Assembly: GCA_913009285.1 (NCBI GenBank)
Contig: CAJVYE010000044.1
Location: forward strand, 1-7,788
From: an uncultured Nitrospirota bacterium
GTDB taxonomy: Bacteria > Nitrospinota > Nitrospinia > SZUA-224
Direction of reading: 5' to 3'
Length of the DNA stretch: 7,788 nucleotides
The position numbers were made by a program, and so were the translations under genes. Shown piece by piece: positions 1-6,432 of this stretch (position 1 is its first letter; every line of letters starts with the position of its first letter). Below the pieces are notes generated by a model. It was not told where the DNA came from, did no database searches, and worked only from the letters and a program-made list of their open reading frames with translations.

Positions 1-68
1 TTGCTGCTGTGTGTGTTTGTTTTTATTTTTTTTCTTTATTTTTTCTTTTTTTACTTTCTTTTTTTTTT
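1..68. other. Non-genomic T-rich tail outside the adapter
   Basis: This is an almost pure T/TTTC stretch lying outside a complete Illumina adapter. It is best read as low-quality sequence past the end of a library fragment, seen in reverse complement (poly-A after read-through). It mirrors the A-run that follows the adapter at the other end. No gene should be called here. An open frame that runs through it and the adapter gives the adapter-derived peptide RRPPRSTLFPYTTLFRS, which is not biological. Confidence 0.9.
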
Positions 69-126
69 AATGATACGGCGACCACCGAGATCTACACTCT
101 TTCCCTACACGACGCTCTTCCGATCT
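69..126 (+). other. Illumina P5/Read-1 adapter (synthetic)
   Basis: The 58 bases begin AATGATACGGCGACCACCGA and end GACGCTCTTCCGATCT, an exact match to the TruSeq universal (P5 plus Read-1) adapter as I know it. The genomic insert starts at about position 127. The same 58 bases occur in reverse complement at 7643-7700, so both contig ends are library artefacts. Confidence 0.98.
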
Positions 127-135
127 ATTCTTAAA

Positions 136-639
136 TTACTGCCTACTATTAGCTATCTTTTTTCCCTTTTCCTCTACATTCTTTTTCATTTTTAACTTCA
201 ACCTATGTAACCTTATAGAAATAATAGGGTCATTCAGGGCAAGGATCTGTGCAGCCAATATAGCAGCATTTTTTGCCCCTGCTTTACCTATTGCCATGGT
301 GGCCACAGGTACACCACCCGGCATCTGTAGTGTAGAGATAAAGGAATCGACCCCTTTTAAGGGAGTAGAATCTATTGGTACGGCTATTACAGGGAGGATC
401 GTCTCTGCAGCTATAACACCAGCAAGGTGCGCTGCCCCTCCAGCACCGGCAATGATAACCTTTATTCCTCTCTTCTTTGCCCCACTGGCATAATCCCTTG
501 TCTTTTCAGGGGACCTGTGAGCTGAGGAGATGTTAAATTCATACCCTATACCGAGTGATTCAAGGGTATTAGCTGTCTCCTCCATGATCGGGAGGTCAGA
601 ATCACTCCCCATTACTATACTGACTTTTGTCTGTTTCAT
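136..639 (-). CDS. purE: N5-carboxyaminoimidazole ribonucleotide mutase, PurE (class I)
   Basis: PurE catalyses the cytoplasmic conversion of N5-CAIR to CAIR in de novo purine synthesis, normally after PurK. The 167-residue protein is of family length and complete, ending at a TAA nine bases inside the adapter junction. Visible signatures are GSDSD (11-15), SAHR with the catalytic-type His41 (39-42), GAGGAAHLAG with His71 (65-74), the VDSF..TLQMP segment (97-107) and the AIGKAGAKNAA helix (116-126). The AIGKAGA segment resembles class I (PurK-dependent) enzymes rather than class II AIR carboxylases; this class call is from motif memory. The last 25 residues or so form a Lys/Arg-rich tail that is not part of the core fold. 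The ATG is preceded by GAGGG about 10 bases upstream. No purK is in the window. The gene lies 115 bases after the double malic enzyme, with a strong hairpin between them. Confidence 0.96.
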   Translation of the reverse strand: MKQTKVSIVMGSDSDLPIMEETANTLESLGIGYEFNISSAHRSPEKTRDYASGAKKRGIKVIIAGAGGAAHLAGVIAAETILPVIAVPIDSTPLKGVDSFISTLQMPGGVPVATMAIGKAGAKNAAILAAQILALNDPIISIRLHRLKLKMKKNVEEKGKKIANSRQ

Positions 640-674
640 ATGAAAAGTACCCTCACACTAACACTTTCTGGAAA

Positions 675-757
675 TGAAGTTAAAACCACAAAGACACAAA
701 GGACACAAAGAGAATTGATTTCTTTGTGTTCTTTGTGTCTTTGTGGTTTTAACTTCA
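675..757. repeat. 37-bp near-perfect intergenic palindrome
   Basis: Positions 675-711 pair with 721-757. The arms are perfectly complementary except for one G.T wobble (702 with 730), leaving a loop of about nine bases. Each arm is built from ACAAAG-type words (plus-strand left arm: ACCACAAAGACACAAAGG). On the minus strand the hairpin begins exactly at the TGA stop codon of the upstream malic enzyme gene (755-757) and ends 35 bases before purE. It could be a transcript 3' end, an mRNA-stabilising hairpin or a REP-like mobile palindrome. It lacks the G+C-rich stem and clear U-run of a textbook intrinsic terminator. Confidence 0.93.
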
Positions 758-3271
758 CGATATCAGATTCAGATTACCTTCATAGATAAAATTCTCAGTA
801 TGACTTGCTACCATCTCTGGATCGACCTCTATCCTTGACTGACCTGTCTCCATTGCAGCCTTTGCCACTGCTGCAGCAACCCTTGGCGGCACATGAAAGT
901 CCAGACCTTTGGGTATGATATAATCAGGTTTTAGCTGACTCTCTGATATAAAATCAGCTATGGCATGTGCAGCAGCGATCTTCATCTCCCTATTTATACC
1001 CTTTGCCCTTACATCAAGCGCTCCACGAAATATACCTGGAAAGGCAAGTGAATTATTGACCTGGTTAGGAAAATCAGATCTACCTGTAGCAACTATCTTT
1101 GCCCCTGCGGATAATGCCTCCTCAGGCATAATCTCAGGAACCGGATTTGCCAAGGCAAATACTATTGGGTCCTTTGACATAGATATTACCATTTCTCTAT
1201 TAACTACATCAGCAGCAGAGAGACCTATAAAGACATCCCTACCCTTTATTGCCTCCTCAAGTCCACCTTTGATATTATCAGGATTGGTAATCTCTGCCAG
1301 TTCTTCCTTCATCCAGTTCATTCTTTTGTCCCTGCCCTTATAGATTACACCTATGGAATCACAGATAACAATATCCTTTATCCCTGAGAAGTTGAGTATG
1401 CTGGTCACAGCAGTACCTGCTGCACCTGCTCCATTTATAACTACCCTGATATCAGCCATATCCTTTCCGGCTAACTTCAGGGCATTAATCAATCCAGCAA
1501 GTACGACAACCGCAGTTCCGTGCTGATCATCATGGAAGATAGGTATATCTGTCTCTCTCTTTAGCCTCTCCTCGACACTGAAACACCTTGGTGCTGAAAT
1601 ATCTTCGAGATTTATACCCCCGAATGTTGAGGAGATATTTATGACTATATCAGAGATCTCATCTGGATCGTTAGCAGAGATACATATAGGGAAGGCCTCA
1701 ACCCCTGCCATAGTATAGAAAAGGATCGCCTTTCCCTCCATTACAGGTAATGCTGCCCGAGGGCCTATATTACCTAGGCCAAGGACAGCACTTCCGTCAG
1801 TCACTATAGCTACCAGATTGTTTTTACATGTATAGTCATAGACCTTCATAGGATCTTTGGCTATCTCTTCTGAGGGTTTAGCAGCACATGGAGGTAGATA
1901 AAGAGAGCTCAATATATTGGAATCCCTTATAGGAATTTTACTATTTATCTCTATGACACCTCTGTGTCTCCTGTGAAGTTCGAGCGATCTTTGACTCAAA
2001 GAGGCATCCTTTGCATTTTTTCCAGGTAATAAGGGGAAATGCCCTTCGTATATAAAACCTTCCATCCTTTTCCTTATCTCTCCAGGTTCTACCATCCTTC
2101 GTGCCTCCCCGGTTTCGATAGCTGCCTGTGCAACTGCCTCGGCAATAGCAATGGCAACTTGAAAATCAAAGACCTTGGGTATTATTAAATTCGGTTGAAG
2201 CTCGTTATCCTTCACAAGACCTGCAAGGGCATTTGATGCTGCCCTCATGATCGTAAAATTGATATTGCGTGCTGCAACATCAAGTATCCCCCGGAAAAAA
2301 CCTGGGAAGACAAGGGCTGTATTGATCTCATTAGGGAAATCAGATCTACCTGTGGCTATGACCTTTGCCCCTCCTCTCTTTGCCTCATCTGGCATGATTT
2401 CTGGCACTGGCACTGAGAGTGCAAAGACTATCGGGTCCTGTGCCATGCTACTTATCATCTCTGGAGAGACAATACCCCCTACAGACAGCCCTATAAATGC
2501 ATCAGCACCTATGAATGCATCAGACAGAGCCCCTTTTTTATTCTCCATGTTTGTCTTCCTTGCGATCGCTGATTTTGCCCAGTTCATCCCCTCCATCCTA
2601 TATTTATGGATGATTCCATGAGTATCTGATAGTATTATGTCCTTTACCCCGATATTTACCAGCATATTTGCGACAGATATACCTGCTGCACCTGCACCAC
2701 TTATAACAATCTTCATATCATTTATATTCTTTCCAACCACCTTTGCAGCATTTATAAGCCCAGCCAACACCTCAATAGCAGCCGCATGTTGGTCATTGTG
2801 GAAGACACATACATTCATAGACTCCCGCAGGTGATGTTGAATCGTGAAACACTTTGGTGCAGAGATATCCTCCATACAGATGGCCCCAAAGGTCGGGACA
2901 AGGAGATTAACAGTCTTAATTATTTCATCTGTATCCTGGGTATCAAGGCAGATGGGGAATGCATCTACGCCACCAAATGTCTTAAATATTACAGATTTAC
3001 ATTCCAAAACTGGTAATGCGGCCTTTGGGCCGAGATTCCCCAGCCCTAAAACAGCCGATCCATCGGTTATAATAGCGACAGTATTTCCACGACATGTGTA
3101 ATCAAACGACTTCTTAGGATCCTTATATATCTCCCTACAGGGTTCTGCCACCCCAGGGGTATAGACGAGGCTGAGTATTGATTCATCCTTGATAGGTATC
3201 TTGCTTTTGATACCGATTACACCGCGATACTTTTTTCTATAATTTAATGCATCATCACCTGTTATTGACAT
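755..3271 (-). CDS. Tandem-fused double malic enzyme (two ME modules in one chain)
   Basis: The 838-residue protein contains two full malic-enzyme modules, about 11-411 and 432-833, offset by 421-422 residues and joined by a linker at about 412-431. Malic enzymes decarboxylate malate to pyruvate with NAD(P)H formation in the cytoplasm. The C-terminal module has Tyr458, Lys514 in [10 protein letters not shown], Glu556-Asp557 ([10 protein letters not shown]), HDDQHGTA (580-587), GAGAAG (614-619), ANP with Asn709, and NN (739-740), but its tyrosine loop reads [10 protein letters not shown]. The N-terminal module has canonical YTPGVAEPC (37-45), Lys92, Glu134-Asp135 and GAGAAG (192-197), but HNDQHAAA (158-165), Val287 for the substrate Asn, and NT (317-318) for NN. 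Only the C-terminal module therefore looks fully equipped for substrate. Length resembles hybrid MaeB (ME plus phosphotransacetylase), but no PTA domain is present. The ATG start has GAGGTGA seven bases upstream (3279-3285). No internal start for the second module is evident. Cofactor preference is uncertain; Asp216 and Asp638 after the Rossmann glycines lean to NAD. Confidence 0.93.
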   Translation of the reverse strand: MSITGDDALNYRKKYRGVIGIKSKIPIKDESILSLVYTPGVAEPCREIYKDPKKSFDYTCRGNTVAIITDGSAVLGLGNLGPKAALPVLECKSVIFKTFGGVDAFPICLDTQDTDEIIKTVNLLVPTFGAICMEDISAPKCFTIQHHLRESMNVCVFHNDQHAAAIEVLAGLINAAKVVGKNINDMKIVISGAGAAGISVANMLVNIGVKDIILSDTHGIIHKYRMEGMNWAKSAIARKTNMENKKGALSDAFIGADAFIGLSVGGIVSPEMISSMAQDPIVFALSVPVPEIMPDEAKRGGAKVIATGRSDFPNEINTALVFPGFFRGILDVAARNINFTIMRAASNALAGLVKDNELQPNLIIPKVFDFQVAIAIAEAVAQAAIETGEARRMVEPGEIRKRMEGFIYEGHFPLLPGKNAKDASLSQRSLELHRRHRGVIEINSKIPIRDSNILSSLYLPPCAAKPSEEIAKDPMKVYDYTCKNNLVAIVTDGSAVLGLGNIGPRAALPVMEGKAILFYTMAGVEAFPICISANDPDEISDIVINISSTFGGINLEDISAPRCFSVEERLKRETDIPIFHDDQHGTAVVVLAGLINALKLAGKDMADIRVVINGAGAAGTAVTSILNFSGIKDIVICDSIGVIYKGRDKRMNWMKEELAEITNPDNIKGGLEEAIKGRDVFIGLSAADVVNREMVISMSKDPIVFALANPVPEIMPEEALSAGAKIVATGRSDFPNQVNNSLAFPGIFRGALDVRAKGINREMKIAAAHAIADFISESQLKPDYIIPKGLDFHVPPRVAAAVAKAAMETGQSRIEVDPEMVASHTENFIYEGNLNLIS

Positions 3272-3300
3272 TTATATATCACCTCAATTAGATAAATGGA

Positions 3301-3389
3301 CAATTAAGTGCCTAAAGTGAACTAAAGTGCCTAAAGTTAATGGAATATAATCTTTTAACTTTAGCTCACTTTAGGCACTACTTCAATTG
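3301..3389. repeat. 22-bp palindrome with internal direct repeat, over the mltG stop
   Basis: Positions 3307-3328 pair with 3358-3379 (21 of 22, one A.C mismatch at 3321/3365). A further CAATT/AATTG pair outside extends the element to about 3301-3389. The left arm is followed by a second copy of AAGTGCCTAAAGT (3306-3318 repeated at 3325-3337, period 19), so two alternative left arms could pair with the single right arm. The right arm contains part of the mltG stop codon (3378-3380). The element fills most of the 106 bases between mltG and the malic enzyme gene. No U-run follows it on the minus strand, and I see no convincing promoter for the malic enzyme gene around it. Confidence 0.88.
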
Positions 3390-4388
3390 ATACCTCTTAA
3401 CCGCCCTGTTGTGTTCCTTCAATGTGGAAGAAAACTGATGTCCACCATCCCCTTTTGATACAAAGTAGAGATGATTCGACTCTGCAGGATAGAGGGATGC
3501 CTTTATGGATGCCTTACCAGGATTCGTAATAGGCCCCGGAGGTAACCCAAGGTATCGATAGGTATTATAGGGTGAATCTATGGAAAGATCCTTCTTCCTC
3601 AGATTCCCATCAAAGTCCTTTAGGACATATATGACAGTGGGATCACACTCAAGACGTAACCCCTTTTTCAGGCGATTATGAAAAACTGCTGATATCAGTC
3701 TCCTCTCTTCATCCTTTCCAGTCTCCTTCTCAACAAGGGATGCAAGGGTAATAATCTGATGCATTGTTAATCCTATCTCCTTTGCCCTCTTTACAAACTC
3801 AGGGGCTATCTTCTTCTCAAAGGTATTAACCATCTTTTTCAATATGGTACGTTCATCGGCTCCTCTGCCAAAATAATAGGTGTCCGGGAAAAGATAGCCT
3901 TCAAGACTATCAGCATCTATTCCTATAAGTAATAAGAACTCTTTATCATGTGCCAATGAGATACACCTTTCACGATTTGCCATACCCTTCTTTTCCAAAA
4001 GTGTTGCAATCTCCCTTATATTATATCCTTCAGGGATCGTAACCTTATATAAGACAACCTTTCCGCTGGTTATGATATCAAGGATCTCTAAAGGGGGCAT
4101 ACTTGGACTCAATCTATATTCCCCTGCCTTGAATTTATTAACAACTCCCTTCAGGAAGGAGAGAAAGGTAAAACCCTTAACACTCCTTATCAATCCTTCT
4201 CCCTTAAGAAGGTCAGCCACTTCGCTTAAGACATATCCCTTAGGTATATTAACGATCCTCGGATTATCATATGAAGAGACAGGTGAGATAATAAATTTAT
4301 AAAAAACTACTCCTATTCCATTGAATAGAAAAATCAGTAGAAAAAGGATAATGATCGCGTAGTATATCTTCCTGTAGATGGGTTTCAT
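3378..4388 (-). CDS. mltG: Endolytic murein transglycosylase MltG (YceG-like)
   Basis: MltG is an inner-membrane lytic transglycosylase that cleaves nascent peptidoglycan strands and is thought to set glycan chain termination. The 336 residues match the family: a short basic N-terminus, one membrane-spanning helix at about 10-32, then a periplasmic region with an N-terminal LysM-like part (about 45-110) and the catalytic YceG domain. The catalytic glutamate is Glu220 in LASLVEKETG. Other family signatures are EGYLFPDTYYF (163-173), CDPTVIY (248-254), SPYNTY..GLPPGPITNPG (272-291) and the C-terminal YFVSKGDGGHQFS..LKEHN (308-327). The ATG overlaps the ruvX TGA by four bases and has no clear Shine-Dalgarno of its own, so translation probably depends on ribosomes finishing ruvX. 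The stop codon lies inside a palindrome. Confidence 0.96.
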   Translation of the reverse strand: MKPIYRKIYYAIIILFLLIFLFNGIGVVFYKFIISPVSSYDNPRIVNIPKGYVLSEVADLLKGEGLIRSVKGFTFLSFLKGVVNKFKAGEYRLSPSMPPLEILDIITSGKVVLYKVTIPEGYNIREIATLLEKKGMANRERCISLAHDKEFLLLIGIDADSLEGYLFPDTYYFGRGADERTILKKMVNTFEKKIAPEFVKRAKEIGLTMHQIITLASLVEKETGKDEERRLISAVFHNRLKKGLRLECDPTVIYVLKDFDGNLRKKDLSIDSPYNTYRYLGLPPGPITNPGKASIKASLYPAESNHLYFVSKGDGGHQFSSTLKEHNRAVKRYQLK

Positions 4389-4807
4389 TGTTTATATTTC
4401 TTGCTGTCCAGATAACCCTGTAATATCAACTGGGAAGCAATCTTATCTGCTATTCCCTTCCTCTTTTTCCTGCTGATATTGGCATCTATCAGTACATTCT
4501 CAGCAGCAACTGTTGTCAACCTCTCATCCCACGTTACCACAGGGAGGGCAATCGCTGATCTGAGTCTTTCAACAAAGCCGATTACCTTTTCAGCCTGAGG
4601 TCCTATCTTCCCATCCATATTCCTTGGAAGGCCCACAACGATCTCAGAGATATCATACTCCTCTACTAACTCCTTTAAATGCCTAAAATCTGATTTAATA
4701 CCTTTTCTTTTTAAGGTCTTAAGACCCTGGGCTGTCAATCCCAATCCATCACTAACAGATATACCAATAACTACATCACCTATATCCAGCCCTAATGCCC
4801 TTCCCAC
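4385..4807 (-). CDS. ruvX: Putative Holliday junction resolvase RuvX/YqgF
   Basis: This is a 140-residue RNase H-fold protein of the YqgF/RuvX family. Members act on Holliday junctions and/or in 16S rRNA 5'-end processing, and the in vivo substrate in this organism is unknown. Visible motifs are LGLDIG with Asp8, VGLPRNMDG (58-66), WDERLTT (93-99) with the acidic pair Asp94-Glu95, and Asp121 in the C-terminal helix before LILQGYLD. The first motif is slightly unusual: DIGDVVIGISVSD replaces the common DxGxKRIGVAxSD, losing the basic pair. Translation starts at GTG (4805-4807): an in-frame TAG lies two codons upstream, and an AGGGA site sits seven bases before the GTG. It is the first gene of a two-gene unit with mltG (ATGA overlap), downstream of a good promoter. 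Confidence 0.95.
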   Translation of the reverse strand: MGRALGLDIGDVVIGISVSDGLGLTAQGLKTLKRKGIKSDFRHLKELVEEYDISEIVVGLPRNMDGKIGPQAEKVIGFVERLRSAIALPVVTWDERLTTVAAENVLIDANISRKKRKGIADKIASQLILQGYLDSKKYKQ

Positions 4808-4872
4808 CTGCTATTCCCTAATTCCTTTCCAAATCTTAACTATTTGAACAATTATAACTTCTCTCTGAATAA

Positions 4873-4901
4873 AATATACTAATTTCTTTCCTGAGAGTCA
4901 A
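4873..4901 (-). promoter_or_regulatory. Sigma70-type promoter of ruvX-mltG
   Basis: Read on the minus strand, TTGACT (-35; plus-strand 4896-4901) and TATATT (-10; 4873-4878) are separated by exactly 17 bases. Each hexamer is close to consensus. Transcription would start near 4866, giving a leader of about 60 bases before the ruvX GTG. The site lies between the gene and the nested palindrome, so this unit can be transcribed independently of the upstream glycosyltransferase. It is a sequence-only prediction. Confidence 0.62.
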
Positions 4902-4918
4902 TAGGAAATTGGGTTAGC

Positions 4919-5161
4919 GTTCACAGAACACTGAAATTTGAAATTGGAAATTAGGTAATAGTTCAGCCATAATTTTAATCCTTAAAAAGCGTAATAAATC
5001 ACCACGGATATTCACGGATTTACACTGAGATTTATTAATGGAACTTCATCGTGAGATGAAGTCATATTAATAAATTCCAGTGATATTCCATGTCTTTCCG
5101 TGGTGACTTATTACGATAACACAAATTTCCAATTTCTAATTTCCAATTTCAAACCGTGAAC
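4919..5161. repeat. Nested palindromic element between ruvX and the glycosyltransferase
   Basis: An outer inverted repeat encloses the separate hairpin at 4990-5115. The 18 bases at 4937-4954 (TTTGAAATTGGAAATTAG) are perfectly complementary to 5136-5153. Outside these, GTTCAC (4919-4924) faces GTGAAC (5156-5161), with about ten extra bases on the left side. The right flank also contains a short tandem repeat (AATTTCCAATTTC at 5124-5136 and 5138-5150, period 14). The 386-base gap 4808-5193 holds no credible gene. Apart from this element it contains only the ruvX leader and promoter. The nested symmetry looks like a non-autonomous element or one palindrome inserted into another. Confidence 0.82.
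4990..5115. repeat. 61-bp imperfect hairpin with a four-base loop
   Basis: Positions 4990-5050 fold onto 5055-5115 in register with no bulges. By hand count, 48 Watson-Crick pairs, 2 G.T pairs and 11 mismatches surround a four-base loop (GTGA on the plus strand, TCAC on the minus). Pairing is strongest at the base (CGTAATAA.TCACCACGGA), in the middle (TTTATTAAT) and at the tip (ACTTCATC). The mismatches cluster in the segment 5009-5028, which carries the partly repeated words CACGGAT/ACACTGAGA. It contains no ORF. It may mark the 3' end of the glycosyltransferase transcript or be a mobile palindrome. Confidence 0.92.
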
Positions 5162-5193
5162 AGTTACGAAATTGGAAGCAAGATATCCAAATG

Positions 5194-6432
5194 TCAATGC
5201 TCATTTTTCAATAAAAGTGCCTTACGAACTGCCTCCCGTAAAAGGCCCTTTATGATCTGAAAATGATGGATCTCTCGATTCAGTAATGCTGGTGATTTAT
5301 GTATAAGGTCATCATATTCTGCTAATAACCTCTTTGCCATAGCTGTGGAAGAAAAGGAATGAGCCTTTTTGATTGCAGACTCAGCAAAGGACGACCTTTT
5401 TTGATCATCGTTGATTAATAGATCCGCCTTGCTAACAAAATCCTCAATAGATTCCTGTGTAAGAAATCCATCTACGCCATCCTCTATTACATCCCGCACA
5501 CCAGGCGCCTCTACAGCCACCACTGGCGTTCCTGATGCCATGGCCTCAAGGATCACTATCCCCTGGGTCTCTGTCCTGGATGAAAAGATAAAGATATCAC
5601 CACCGGCATAGGCATTTACCAGATCCTTTTTGGGCATCATCCCCTCAAAAAAAACCTTATTATTCAAACCTGCCTCTCTAACCCATTTCTTGAGATGCCC
5701 CTCTTGATCCCCTTCACCAGAAATGACTAGTACGAGATCACTGCTCCTTTCTGAGAGACGTCTAAATGCCTCCAATAAAAACCCTATATTCTTTTCTCTG
5801 GCAAGTCGCCCAATATGAAGGAGTATCTTCTTTTCAGGACCTATACTAAACCTCTGTCTTAGCCATGAGGGATCTGTATCCTTATAACGAACAAGATCAA
5901 TGCCTGTAGGGATCACCTCAATCCTGACCTTTACCCCCCGCTGTATCAGCAGATCCTTGATATCATTACTCGGAGCGATCACAAGGTCGCAGAGATTACA
6001 AAAAGATGTACTCAAGTTTATAATCAATCTCTTGATCATATCAGAATCAAAAGGGACATAGTGGGAATACTTTTCATACTGGGTATGGTAGGTAAAAACA
6101 ACAGGGATATTGATATGTTTTGCCAGATGCATCCCTGTCTCCCCCAAGAAGAAGGGGTGCTGAAGATGAACTATATCAGGACCAAGTTCTGAAAAAATGG
6201 ATCTAAGTTTCAATGAGAAGGGAAGTGGTAGAGAAAAGTCTGTATGGTTAAAACGGGGGATAGATGGGACGCGATGAATCAGGGGATCTGTATCATGATA
6301 ATCAGGATATTTTGGGGCAAAGATATGTACATCATGACCCAAGACACGGAATTCCTGCATAAAGGTCTCTATAGATCGTGTAACACCCCCTAGAAAGGGA
6401 TAATATGTGTTAGTAAATATGCTGATCTTCAT
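5194..6432 (-). CDS. GT4-family glycosyltransferase (glycolipid-synthase-like)
   Basis: The 412-residue GT-B retaining glycosyltransferase has both Rossmann halves. The acceptor half begins KISIFTNTYYPFLGGVTRSIE (2-22) and includes DIVHLQHPFFLGETG (86-100) and TYHTQYEKYSHY (114-125). The donor half has VIPTGID (173-179), HIGRLAREKN (206-215), EGMMPKKDL (263-271), and the EX7E motif Glu288...Glu296 in TETQGIVILEAMASGTPVV. The TYHTQYE.Y segment resembles 1,2-diacylglycerol 3-glucosyltransferases (alMGS/MgdA type), so a membrane glycolipid product is plausible, but donor and acceptor cannot be fixed from sequence. There is no transmembrane helix; such enzymes usually sit on the inner membrane face. 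The C-terminal tail (about 375-412) is a basic, helical extension. Its ATG overlaps the stop of the upstream glycosidase-like gene by four bases, so the two are probably co-translated. A G-rich site (6443-6447) lies 10 bases before the ATG. Confidence 0.93.
   Translation of the reverse strand: MKISIFTNTYYPFLGGVTRSIETFMQEFRVLGHDVHIFAPKYPDYHDTDPLIHRVPSIPRFNHTDFSLPLPFSLKLRSIFSELGPDIVHLQHPFFLGETGMHLAKHINIPVVFTYHTQYEKYSHYVPFDSDMIKRLIINLSTSFCNLCDLVIAPSNDIKDLLIQRGVKVRIEVIPTGIDLVRYKDTDPSWLRQRFSIGPEKKILLHIGRLAREKNIGFLLEAFRRLSERSSDLVLVISGEGDQEGHLKKWVREAGLNNKVFFEGMMPKKDLVNAYAGGDIFIFSSRTETQGIVILEAMASGTPVVAVEAPGVRDVIEDGVDGFLTQESIEDFVSKADLLINDDQKRSSFAESAIKKAHSFSSTAMAKRLLAEYDDLIHKSPALLNREIHHFQIIKGLLREAVRKALLLKNEH

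Noticed and set aside
1..195. A 64-residue plus-strand open frame at the left edge
   Set aside because: It is made of the T-rich tail plus adapter translation (RRPPRSTLFPYTTLFRS) and then overlaps the 3' end of purE in antisense.
680..735. A purE promoter TTGTGT-17-TTTTAA within the palindrome (minus strand)
   Set aside because: Each hexamer matches consensus at only about three of six positions, and the repeat's TTTGTG words make chance matches likely.
675..757. A classical rho-independent terminator
   Set aside because: The stem is long and A+T-rich at its base, and no proper U-run follows on the minus strand (only TTTCC). It may still end transcripts by another route, so it is listed as a repeat.
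2030..2100. A second gene start, making the malic enzyme two adjacent genes
   Set aside because: The frame is continuous through the linker. The only nearby methionine lies within the end of module 1, and no clear Shine-Dalgarno precedes module 2.
960..3101. Several plus-strand open frames (for example 960-1343 and 2247-2621) opposite the malic enzyme gene
   Set aside because: They are antisense shadows of a strongly conserved coding sequence. The proteins show no family motif and no convincing start signals.
5124..5150. The AATTTCCAATTTC tandem copies as the start of a CRISPR-like array
   Set aside because: There are only two copies with a one-base spacer and no unique spacers. They are part of the palindromic element.
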